Shown here piece after piece: positions 15,021 through 22,506 of a stretch of 39,914 bases of DNA (positions are counted from its first letter, which is position 1; each line of letters opens with the position of its first letter). Source of the stretch: an uncultured Alistipes sp. (GTDB lineage Bacteria > Bacteroidota > Bacteroidia > Bacteroidales > Rikenellaceae); the NCBI GenBank assembly GCA_944321205.1, contig CALUKK010000077.1, forward strand, positions 1 to 39,914, in the 5' to 3' direction. The notes beneath the pieces were generated by a model, which was given only the letters and a program-made list of their open reading frames with translations, was not told where the DNA came from and searched no databases. Both the position numbers and the translations under genes were made by a program.

Positions 15021-16004
15021 TTAGTTCTGCATCGGGTCATTCTCGACCGCCTGGGCGGTCTGCTCCTCGACGAGCTTGGTCTCCTCGACGAAGTAGTAGG
15101 CCTTCAGGTAGTCGGCTTCGTTCTGTTCGGCGTCGGGCGTAGCCTTGGCGAATTTCACCAGGTCGCCGTCGCGCAGGATCGAGGTGAGATCCATGCGGGC
15201 CTTGTCCGGAAGCTCCTCGCCGCGCATGGCCTCGATGATCTCGTCGGAGGTCATCTCCATGGCTCCGATACTCCAGCGGGCGGCGATGTAGGTACGCAGG
15301 ATGTCGGTCAGACCCGAATAGTATTGTTTATGGCGGTTGTTCTGCCAGAGTTTCTGGTTGTGGAGTGTCTCGAGGGCCTGGATCGCCGCCACGTGCGGTG
15401 GCAGGGGCGGTGCCGGCTTGAACAGATCGCCGAACCCTTTGCCGCGTTTGGTCAGCCAGCGGTGGAGCGCCCAGATTCCGGCCCCCAGCACCAGCAGGAT
15501 GAGGATGCCCCACGTGATGTAGTCCTTGATCTCGCGCAGCTGGAACGGCAGTGTCTTCTGGGCCTTCAGGTCGTAGATCGACTGCGAGGTGGAGTCGATC
15601 TGGAAGGTGGCAACCTCCAGATAGAGGGAGTCACGGCTGCTGAGCGTGTCGAGAATGTTCTTGTCGGCATAGAGCACCTGGGCGACCCCCAGGTTGTATT
15701 TGCCCTCGTCGAAGGCGGCCAGACGGTATCGTTTGCGGAGTTTGAGCTTCCGGCCGTCACGCTCGAGCGTATCCACGGGGAGGCTTTCGACGAGTTCGAT
15801 CTTGCCGTCCCGGGGTTCGAAGACGGGAAAGTCGATCACCTGCACGAGATCCTTCTCCACGTCGATGACATAGTCGAAGCGGTCGCCGATCATGATGCTG
15901 TCGGGTTCCACGCGGGCCGTGACGACGGGAATGTCCTGCGCCCGGAGCGGACTGGCCGCCAGAACCAGTCCCGAGAACAGTGCTATGGTTGAAAGACGTT
16001 TCAT
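15021..16004 (-). CDS. Bat-operon membrane protein, BatD-like N-domain and single helix
   Basis: The product has 327 residues from the ATG at 16004, which overlaps the stop of the DUF58 gene as ATGA, suggesting translational coupling. A longer upstream frame is rejected. The protein has a signal peptide (1-22, ending 'SPLRAQ') and a periplasmic beta-rich region that starts 'VTARVEPDSIMIGDRFDYVIDV', similar to repeat modules of BatD. One membrane helix follows near 175 ('YITWGILILLVLGAGIWAL'), then a cytoplasmic helical domain with 'HKQYYSGLTDILRTYIAARW' resembling the C-terminal parts of MoxR/DUF58-linked proteins (DUF4381-like). This is the usual gene between DUF58 and batA in Bacteroidales. 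Its molecular role is unknown; context suggests it links the MoxR/DUF58 pair with the VWA/TPR envelope complex. Confidence 0.78.
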   Translation of the reverse strand: MKRLSTIALFSGLVLAASPLRAQDIPVVTARVEPDSIMIGDRFDYVIDVEKDLVQVIDFPVFEPRDGKIELVESLPVDTLERDGRKLKLRKRYRLAAFDEGKYNLGVAQVLYADKNILDTLSSRDSLYLEVATFQIDSTSQSIYDLKAQKTLPFQLREIKDYITWGILILLVLGAGIWALHRWLTKRGKGFGDLFKPAPPLPPHVAAIQALETLHNQKLWQNNRHKQYYSGLTDILRTYIAARWSIGAMEMTSDEIIEAMRGEELPDKARMDLTSILRDGDLVKFAKATPDAEQNEADYLKAYYFVEETKLVEEQTAQAVENDPMQN

Positions 16005-16885
16005 CGCTGTTTGAAGAGTTTCATCAGCTCGGCGACATAATCGCCGTCGGTGGAGATTGTTGCCGTGTCGATACGGTTGTGTTTGAGTGTGGCGTCGATC
16101 TGTTCGCTGAGTTGCCGCCACGAGTCGGCATAGTGGTCGCGCACGGCACGCGAGGCGCTGTCGACCCAGACTTTGCGGCCGCTTTCGGCGTCACGCAGTT
16201 CGATGATTCCCACGTTGGGCAGTTCCGTTTCGCGGGGGTCGTAGACGCGGATGCCGACCAGGTCGTGTTTGCTCCCGGCGATCTTCAGGGCGTCATCCAG
16301 CGCCGCACGGTCACCCGACGAATCCATGAAGTCCGAGAGAATGAAGGTCGTGCAGTGTTTCTTGTTGACGTTCGTCAGGAAGCGGAGCGGTTCGGAGAGT
16401 TTCGTTCCCGACGATTCGGGGCGGAAGCCGATCAATTCGCGGATGATCATCAGAATGTGGCTGCGGCCCTTCTTCGGAGGGATGAACTTCTCGACACGGT
16501 CCGAAAAGAAGATACATCCCACCTTGTCGTTGTTCTGTACGGCGGAGAAGGCCAGCACGGCGGCGATTTCGGTGATGATGTTCTTTTTCAGCCGGTCCGT
16601 GGATCCGAACATCCGGGAAGCCGAGACGTCGACCAGCAGCATCATCGTCAGTTCGCGCTCTTCTTCGTAGATCTTGATGTGGGGTTTGCGCGAGCGTGCC
16701 GTGACGTTCCAGTCGATGTCGCGCACGTCGTCCCCGGCGCGGTATTCGCGGACCTCGGAAAACGACATGCCCCGTCCCCGGAAAGCCGTGTGGTACTTTC
16801 CGGCGAAGATCTCGTTCGACAGACCGCGGGTCTTGATCTCGATCTTGCGGACACGTTTGAGAATATCGTTCTCGCTCTCCTGCAT
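16001..16885 (-). CDS. DUF58 domain protein (MoxR-associated)
   Basis: The product has 294 residues and no signal peptide or membrane helix. The DUF58 signature is clear: 'FRGRGMSFSEVREYRAGDDVRDIDWNVTARS' (about 56-86), followed by a VWA-like fold starting 'MMLLVDVSASRMFG', with a DxSxS metal site. DUF58 proteins are almost always encoded next to MoxR ATPases and are thought to be its cytoplasmic client or partner. The start lies 2 bp after the moxR stop and the end overlaps the next start by 4 bases (ATGA). Direct biochemical function of the family is not established. Confidence 0.92.
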   Translation of the reverse strand: MQESENDILKRVRKIEIKTRGLSNEIFAGKYHTAFRGRGMSFSEVREYRAGDDVRDIDWNVTARSRKPHIKIYEEERELTMMLLVDVSASRMFGSTDRLKKNIITEIAAVLAFSAVQNNDKVGCIFFSDRVEKFIPPKKGRSHILMIIRELIGFRPESSGTKLSEPLRFLTNVNKKHCTTFILSDFMDSSGDRAALDDALKIAGSKHDLVGIRVYDPRETELPNVGIIELRDAESGRKVWVDSASRAVRDHYADSWRQLSEQIDATLKHNRIDTATISTDGDYVAELMKLFKQR

Positions 16886-16887
16886 CG

Positions 16888-17886
16888 TTAGGGTACGATT
16901 ACGTTGTTGAGGATGTCGGTGATGATCTCTTCGGTGGAGATGTTCTCGGCTTCGGCCTCGTAGGTGAGTCCGATACGGTGGCGGAGCACGTCGTGGCAGA
17001 CGGCGCGCACATCCTCCGGAATGACGTATCCGCGGCGGCGGATGAAGGCGTAGGCGCGGGCGGCCTTGGCCAGCGAGATCGAGGCACGCGGCGAACCTCC
17101 GTAGGCGATCAGGTTCTGGAGTTTCTGGAGGTTGTACTCGGCCGGTTCACGCGTGGCGAAGATGATGTCGACGATGTACTTCTCGATCTTCTCGTCCATG
17201 TAGACATCCTCGACGACCTTGCGGGCCTTGACGATGTCCTCCGGCGTAATGACCTTGTTGACCTGGGGCATGCCGGCACCCGAGAGGTTCATGCGTACGA
17301 TGTCGCGCTCCTCCTGCTTCTTGGGGTAGGAGATCTTGGCCTTGAGCATGAAACGGTCGACCTGGGCCTCCGGGAGCGGGTAGGTACCCTCCTGTTCGAG
17401 GGGGTTCTGGGTGGCCAGCACCAGGAAGGGTTGCGGCAGGGGATAGGTGTTGTCGCCGATGGTGACCTGACGCTCCTGCATGGCCTCGAGCAGGGCCGAC
17501 TGCACCTTGGCCGGGGAACGGTTGATCTCGTCGGCCAGCACGAAGTTGGCGAAGATCGGGCCTTTGCGGACCACGAAGTCCTCGCTCTTCTGCGAGTAGA
17601 TCAGCGTACCGATCAGGTCGGCGGGCAGCAGGTCGGGGGTGAACTGGATCCGGGAGAAATCGGCGTCGACGGCCTTGGCCAGCGTGGTGATGGCCAGCGT
17701 CTTGGCCAGTCCCGGGACACCCTCGAGGAGGATGTGGCCGTTGGAGAGCAGACCGATCAGCAGGGTGTCGACCAGATGGCTCTGACCCACGATGACCTTG
17801 CCCATTTCGGTGCGGAGCGTGTCGACGAATACCGATTCGCGTTCGATGCGCTCGTTGAGTTCCTTGATGTTGATGACTTCGCTCAT
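16888..17886 (-). CDS. moxR: MoxR-family AAA+ ATPase
   Basis: The product has 332 residues from the ATG at 17886. An in-frame extension to 17967 is poor in conserved sequence and is rejected. Walker A is residues 56-63 ('GVPGLAKT'). Walker B and the following segment are 'FVLADEINRSPAKVQSALLEAMQER'. Sensor 1 'VLATQNPLEQEGTYPLPEAQVDRF' and a C-terminal lid are present. MoxR ATPases are chaperone-like enzymes that activate or assemble VWA-containing proteins. As the first gene of a tightly packed six-gene unit it sets the likely promoter: a TATCTTTG box about 207 bp upstream, giving an unusually long leader compared with other genes in the window. Confidence 0.95.
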   Translation of the reverse strand: MSEVINIKELNERIERESVFVDTLRTEMGKVIVGQSHLVDTLLIGLLSNGHILLEGVPGLAKTLAITTLAKAVDADFSRIQFTPDLLPADLIGTLIYSQKSEDFVVRKGPIFANFVLADEINRSPAKVQSALLEAMQERQVTIGDNTYPLPQPFLVLATQNPLEQEGTYPLPEAQVDRFMLKAKISYPKKQEERDIVRMNLSGAGMPQVNKVITPEDIVKARKVVEDVYMDEKIEKYIVDIIFATREPAEYNLQKLQNLIAYGGSPRASISLAKAARAYAFIRRRGYVIPEDVRAVCHDVLRHRIGLTYEAEAENISTEEIITDILNNVIVP

Positions 17887-18093
17887 GTGTCTATCTACGT
17901 TATTGTTTTGGATCCGTTGGGGGACTCTCTGCGGGCTCGTTCGCTGTTCCTGATCGGGGGTGGGCAAGCATCGCCCCGGCCGGGAGGCCGTAGGGGAGTC
18001 GCACGTCGCACGGGCGGCGTTTTGCAGACCCCCGGAAAAGAAGTGAGGAACGAGATCGGAGGGTGTCGATGTATTTTTTTAACGATTCGGATG

Positions 18094-18101
18094 CAAAGAT
18101 A
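18094..18101 (-). promoter_or_regulatory. -7 box TATCTTTG for moxR/Bat operon
   Basis: An exact TAnnTTTG match on the minus strand in an AT-rich block. No -33 TTG is seen at the right spacing. It implies a leader of about 200 bases before the moxR ATG. Confidence 0.55.
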
Positions 18102-18189
18102 TTATTTTATTCGAAAAAATATTTCTGTTCGACGTTGAAATTCCGGGGCAAAGGGGCTCCGGAACGGATTTCCCGGACGCGGCGAAGCG

Positions 18190-18232
18190 CCCGGGAACGG
18201 TGCGGAGGAGCAAAAAACGGACCGTTCCCGGG
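18190..18232. repeat. 12-bp perfect inverted repeat between divergent promoters
   Basis: CCCGGGAACGGT (18190-18201) is exactly reverse-complemented at 18221-18232 with a 19-base spacer. It lies between the moxR and uvrD -7 boxes and has no T-run, so an operator or RNA structure is as likely as a terminator. Confidence 0.6.
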
Positions 18233-18288
18233 TCCCCATCCGCAAAAATATAGTGCTGCGCGGAGGGCATTCTTCGTTGAATTCTTAT

Positions 18289-18296
18289 TACCTTTG
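18289..18296 (+). promoter_or_regulatory. -7 box TACCTTTG abutting uvrD start codon
   Basis: An exact TAnnTTTG match ends only 5 bases before the uvrD ATG at 18302. If used, transcription would start at or next to the start codon. Confidence 0.5.
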
Positions 18297-18301
18297 CGGA
18301 C

Positions 18302-20836
18302 ATGGAATCCAACGAATCACCGATACTGCAGGGGCTCAATCCGGCCCAGCGGGCGGCGGTCGTCAACTACGACTCGCCGTCACTCATCATAGCGGGGGCG
18401 GGCTCCGGAAAGACCCGCGTACTCACCTCGCGCATCGCCTACATGATCGAACAGGGGGTCAAACCGTGGAACATCCTGGCGCTGACCTTTACGAACAAGG
18501 CCGCCGAACAGATGCGCGAACGCATTGCCGGGATGCTGCCCGACAACCGCAGCCGCTACATCCGCATGGGGACGTTCCACTCGGTCTTTTCGCGCATCCT
18601 GCGGGAGAATGCCGACCGGATCGGCTTCACGGAGTCGTTTACGATCTACGACACGTCAGACAGCCGCAACCTGCTCAAGACCGTGATCCGGGAGTTGAAT
18701 CTTCCGGACGAAAAATACAAGCCCGCATCGATTGCGTCGCGTATTTCGCTGGCCAAGAACAAGCTCATCACGCCGGGGGCCTATCTGGCCAACGCCTCGC
18801 TGGCCACCGAGGACCGGCAGCTGCAGATTCCCGAGTTCGGCAACATCTACAACATCTATTGCCAGCGCTGCAAGCACAACGGTGCAATGGACTTCGATGA
18901 TTTGCTGTTGCAGACGAACATCCTCCTGAGGGACTGTCCCGACGTCTTGGCCCGCTACCAGGAGCTTTTCCAGTACATTCTGGTCGACGAGTACCAGGAC
19001 ACGAACTTCGCGCAGTATGTCATCATCCGGCGCCTGTCGCAGCACCATTCGAAGGTGTGCGTCGTGGGTGACGATGCGCAGTCGATCTACTCGTTCCGCG
19101 GGGCGAAGATCGAGAACATTCTCTCGTTCCGCAACGACTACCCGGATGCCAGGATCTTCAAGCTGGAGCAGAACTACCGCTCGACGCGTACGATCGTCGA
19201 GGCGGCCAACTCGGTGATCGTCCACAACTCGAAGCGCATGGAGAAGAACTGCTTCTCGGAGGGACCCCGTGGGGAGAAGATCCGCATTCTGAAGGCCTAT
19301 ACCGACCGGGAGGAGGCCGAGATGGTGGTTTCGGATCTGCGCGACAAGGTGCGGGCCGCGGGGGACGAATGGTCGGAGGCGGTGATTCTCTATCGTACGA
19401 ACAACCAGTCGGCCGTACTGGAGGACAACCTGCGGCGACGCGGCATCCCCTATCGTATCTACAAGGGGTCGTCGTTCTACGACCATAAAGAGGTGAAGGA
19501 TCTGATGGCCTATATCCGGCTGGTGATCAACCCCCGTGACGACGAGGCCTTCCGCCGGATCGTCAACTATCCGGCCCGTGGGATCGGCGATACGACCGTG
19601 CAGCGGATCGCCGACCTGGCTGCCGCACGCGGCGTCTCGATGTGGGAGGCGGTCGACGCGCTGGTAGCGGAGCCGGCGGCCGACGCCGTGCAGCGGACCA
19701 TTGCACGCAAGGTGTCGGAATTCGTGGCGATGATCCGTTCGTTGTCGTTGGTGCGGGCGGACAAGGGACTTTACGACTTCGGTCTGGAGGTGGCCACCCG
19801 TTCGGGAATCCTTGCCGCTTACCGGGCCGAGAACACCCCCGAGGCGACCTCGGCGCTCGATAACATCGAAGAGCTGCTCAACTCGATGCAGGAGTTCAAG
19901 GAGCGTTGTGACGCCGAGATCCGCAACGGCGAGCGGCAGCCCGAAGAGGTGGCAACCGTCGAGGAGTGGCTGCAGAACATGATGCTCATGTCGGACATGG
20001 ACAAGGACGATCCCGAGAGCAGCAACAAGGTGACCCTGATGACGGTCCACTCGGCCAAGGGCCTCGAATACAAATATGTCTATATTGTGGGTCTTGAGGA
20101 GAATCTCTTCCCCTCGCAGCGGGCTTCGGAAACCCCCGACGGCCTTGAGGAGGAGCGGCGTCTGTTCTACGTGGCGCTGACGCGGGCCAAGGTTTCGGCG
20201 ACGATCTCCTATGCCGAGATGCGTTTCAAGTGGGGCAACATGGAGTTTTCGCGTCCGAGTTGCTTCCTGCGCGAGATCGACCCGCGGTATGTCGAGAGCG
20301 AGGTCGATCTGGAGGAGGAGCGGGAGCGTCGTCCTGCCGGGGAGGGGCCTTCGGCCATTGACGAATTGCGCCGCCGTTTCGATTATCGTTTCCAGCAGAA
20401 ACAGCAGGGGGTGCGTTCCGGCGCGTCATCGGGGGCTTTCGGATCCCGGAATGGAGCCTCTTCGGGGGCTTACGGCCGGGGCGGGAATTTCGGAACGGGG
20501 TCGGGCGGCGGATCCGCCGCCCGTCGGACGGCATCGCCGTCACGCCCCTCGGGAGCGCCCGATCCGGCGCTGGTCCGGCCGTTGCGCACGTCGACCGAAG
20601 GTTTGCGCCGGGTGGGTGTACGTCCGGCGGGGCAGGAGAACGGCGGCCATGGCGGTGAAAAGAGTTTGCTGGCCAGCGCCTATGCCGTGGGAGAGCGTGT
20701 CGAACATCCGATGTTCGGTGTCGGGACCGTGGAGCGTATCGAGACCCTGGCGACGGATCACAAACTGGTGGTGCGCTTTGACAATGCGGGTGAAAAGACC
20801 CTGCTGGCGAAGTTCGCCAAACTGACCAAACTTTGA
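18302..20836 (+). CDS. UvrD/PcrA-type superfamily 1 DNA helicase
   Basis: The product has 844 residues. Q motif 'LNPAQRAAV' (12-20), Walker A 'AGAGSGKT' (31-38), motif Ia 'ALTFTNKAAEQM', motif II 'LVDEYQDTN' (about 226-234), motif III 'GDDAQSIYSFRGA', motif IV 'LEQNYRSTR', motif V 'MTVHSAKGLEYKYVYIVG' and motif VI 'EERRLFYVALTRAK' are all intact. The tail is a Gly/Ser/Ala-rich linker (about 700-765) followed by a small tudor-like domain ('VEHPMFGVGTVERIE') found in PcrA/UvrD. These helicases unwind DNA in excision repair, mismatch repair and replication-transcription conflicts. The start is fixed by the Q motif, since no later ATG would retain it. It is the first gene of a run with the glycosyltransferase and nth. 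Confidence 0.96.
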   Translation: MESNESPILQGLNPAQRAAVVNYDSPSLIIAGAGSGKTRVLTSRIAYMIEQGVKPWNILALTFTNKAAEQMRERIAGMLPDNRSRYIRMGTFHSVFSRILRENADRIGFTESFTIYDTSDSRNLLKTVIRELNLPDEKYKPASIASRISLAKNKLITPGAYLANASLATEDRQLQIPEFGNIYNIYCQRCKHNGAMDFDDLLLQTNILLRDCPDVLARYQELFQYILVDEYQDTNFAQYVIIRRLSQHHSKVCVVGDDAQSIYSFRGAKIENILSFRNDYPDARIFKLEQNYRSTRTIVEAANSVIVHNSKRMEKNCFSEGPRGEKIRILKAYTDREEAEMVVSDLRDKVRAAGDEWSEAVILYRTNNQSAVLEDNLRRRGIPYRIYKGSSFYDHKEVKDLMAYIRLVINPRDDEAFRRIVNYPARGIGDTTVQRIADLAAARGVSMWEAVDALVAEPAADAVQRTIARKVSEFVAMIRSLSLVRADKGLYDFGLEVATRSGILAAYRAENTPEATSALDNIEELLNSMQEFKERCDAEIRNGERQPEEVATVEEWLQNMMLMSDMDKDDPESSNKVTLMTVHSAKGLEYKYVYIVGLEENLFPSQRASETPDGLEEERRLFYVALTRAKVSATISYAEMRFKWGNMEFSRPSCFLREIDPRYVESEVDLEEERERRPAGEGPSAIDELRRRFDYRFQQKQQGVRSGASSGAFGSRNGASSGAYGRGGNFGTGSGGGSAARRTASPSRPSGAPDPALVRPLRTSTEGLRRVGVRPAGQENGGHGGEKSLLASAYAVGERVEHPMFGVGTVERIETLATDHKLVVRFDNAGEKTLLAKFAKLTKL

Positions 20837-20841
20837 CCCGG

Positions 20842-21813
20842 ATGGAGAAGATACCGCATATGGATCCGGTCCCGGGGGCGCAGGCACCGCTGGTTTCGGT
20901 CTGCATGACGACCTACAACCACGAGGCCTATCTGCCCCGGGCCATCGAAAGCGTCCTCGAACAGCAGACGGACTTTGCCGTGGAGCTGGTTCTGGGGGAG
21001 GATTGCAGTACGGACTCCACGCGAGCCGTCTGTGAGGCGTATGTTGCCCGCTTTCCGGATCGGATCCGTCTGGTGACATCGGACGGGAATGTCGGCTGGC
21101 GGGCCAACTACCGGCGGACGTTCGAGGCCTGCCGCGGAAAATATGTCGCCTACCTGGACGGTGACGACTGGTGGTGCGATCGGCAGAAGCTGCAGAAACA
21201 GGTCGCGGTGCTGGAGAAGGATCCCGGGTGCGGCATGTGCTACACTGCGGCACAGCGCTTCTGGATGTCCGAAAACCGCGTGGAACCCGATCATGCGGAG
21301 CATCATACCGATTTCGACCACCTGGTTAACAGCTTGACGATCAGCAACTGTACGACCGTGGCCCGTCGGGAGCTGATCGCCCGCTACTACGCGGAGGTGC
21401 GGCCCGAGGAGCATCCCGAATGGAAGACCGACGATGCCCCGATGTGGCTGTGGTTCTCGGCGTGCAGCCGCATCGTCTTCCTCCCGGATACGACGGCCGT
21501 TCACCGGCGCCTTGCCCGGAGCGTGAGCCACAGTGAGTCCTACCCCGAACAGATCGCCTTCAGCGATTCGATCCTGGACATCGATCTCTGGTTCGAGGCC
21601 CGTTACGGCACGGGGCGCCAACGTTTCGGGCTTTTGCGGCGTCGCAGCTCGGTTGCATTGTGGGTTCTGTCGTGGCAGGGGAGTATCGGCGAGTATCTGG
21701 CCCGTTGGTGGCGGGACGTGCGTCGTACTCCGAGGCTGCTGTTCTGTCCCGAAGGGGCGGGTTTGCTGGTCAAGAAGATTCTGTTCAGACGTTCTAAAAC
21801 ACGAAAACCATGA
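20842..21813 (+). CDS. glycosyltransferase family 2 protein
   Basis: The product has 323 residues from the ATG at 20842; an ATG at 20860 is also possible. A GT-A fold is shown by 'LVSVCMTTYNHEAYLPRAIESVLEQ', then 'GEDCSTDSTRAVCE', and the metal/nucleotide-sugar DxD-type motif 'YLDGDDWW'. The C-terminal part has basic residues and a weak hydrophobic stretch but no strong membrane anchor. Such enzymes add sugars to lipopolysaccharide, capsule or glycoproteins in the cytoplasm. Donor and acceptor are unknown. Placement is odd: it begins 5 bp after uvrD and overlaps nth by ATGA (21810-21813), so it sits inside a DNA-repair transcription unit rather than a glycan locus. Confidence 0.9.
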   Translation: MEKIPHMDPVPGAQAPLVSVCMTTYNHEAYLPRAIESVLEQQTDFAVELVLGEDCSTDSTRAVCEAYVARFPDRIRLVTSDGNVGWRANYRRTFEACRGKYVAYLDGDDWWCDRQKLQKQVAVLEKDPGCGMCYTAAQRFWMSENRVEPDHAEHHTDFDHLVNSLTISNCTTVARRELIARYYAEVRPEEHPEWKTDDAPMWLWFSACSRIVFLPDTTAVHRRLARSVSHSESYPEQIAFSDSILDIDLWFEARYGTGRQRFGLLRRRSSVALWVLSWQGSIGEYLARWWRDVRRTPRLLFCPEGAGLLVKKILFRRSKTRKP

Positions 21814-22487
21814 GGACGAAAGAGCGTTACGAGGGCATTATCGCCTGGTTCTCGGAGCATATGCCTGTTGCCGAGAGTGAACTGCATTATAAAAATCCGT
21901 ATGAGTTGCTGGTTGCGGTGATTCTGTCGGCACAGTGCACCGACAAACGGGTCAACATGACGACTCCGGCGCTGTTCGAGGCCTTCCCGACCCCGCAGGC
22001 CATGGCCGCGGCATCGGCCGAGGAGATTTTTCCGTATATCCGGAGCATCTCCTATCCGAACAACAAGGCCCGGAATCTGGCCGCCATGGCCCGGAAACTC
22101 TGTGCGGAGTTCGGGGGAGAGGTCCCGAGCGACCTGAAGGCGTTGCAGAGCCTGCCGGGGGTAGGGCGCAAGACGGCCAATGTGCTGGGAGCGGTGTTGT
22201 GGCAGAAGCAGGTGATGCCGGTCGACACGCACGTTTTCCGGGTTTCGGAGCGTATCGGACTGACCACGGGTTCGAAGACCCCCTTGCAGACCGAACTGAC
22301 CCTGGAAAAGAATATCCCGGGCGAGCTGCTGCCCATCGCACACCACTGGCTGATTCTCCACGGGCGTTACGTCTGCACGGCCCGGGCCCCGAAGTGTGCG
22401 GAGTGCGGCATTGCGCCGTGGTGCCGGTGGCATGCCTCCGCGGAGAAGAGAGGTCCGGCCGCCGGCTCCGGCCCGAAAAACAAGTGA
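21810..22487 (+). CDS. nth: endonuclease III (DNA glycosylase/AP lyase)
   Basis: The product has 225 residues. The helix-hairpin-helix 'LPGVGRKTANV' carries the catalytic Lys121, and Asp139 in 'PVDTHVFRV' is the second active-site residue. The [4Fe-4S] cluster ligands are complete as Cys189-X6-Cys196-X2-Cys199-X5-Cys205. The enzyme removes oxidised pyrimidines and cleaves the abasic site in base excision repair. It starts inside the glycosyltransferase stop codon (ATGA overlap), so its translation is likely coupled. A short basic Lys/Gly-rich tail follows the cluster. Confidence 0.96.
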   Translation: MRTKERYEGIIAWFSEHMPVAESELHYKNPYELLVAVILSAQCTDKRVNMTTPALFEAFPTPQAMAAASAEEIFPYIRSISYPNNKARNLAAMARKLCAEFGGEVPSDLKALQSLPGVGRKTANVLGAVLWQKQVMPVDTHVFRVSERIGLTTGSKTPLQTELTLEKNIPGELLPIAHHWLILHGRYVCTARAPKCAECGIAPWCRWHASAEKRGPAAGSGPKNK

Positions 22488-22506
22488 TGGAACAACCTTG
22501 AAATCG

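Larger units (their letters stand above)
17887..18301. other. divergent intergenic region moxR/uvrD (415 bp)
   Basis: It contains the predicted ~200-base moxR leader, an AT-rich block (18062-18130) with the moxR -7 box, a 12-bp GC-rich inverted repeat (18190-18232) and the uvrD -7 box next to the uvrD start. No gene is supported in this stretch. Confidence 0.6.

Noticed and set aside
18656-20050. 464-codon minus-strand frame opposite uvrD
   Set aside because: Shadow of a fully conserved helicase; composition rich in His/Arg/Val with no domain.
22396-22506. N-terminal extension of the S41 frame overlapping nth
   Set aside because: It lies within the conserved Fe-S end of nth in another frame and precedes a clear lipoprotein signal peptide.
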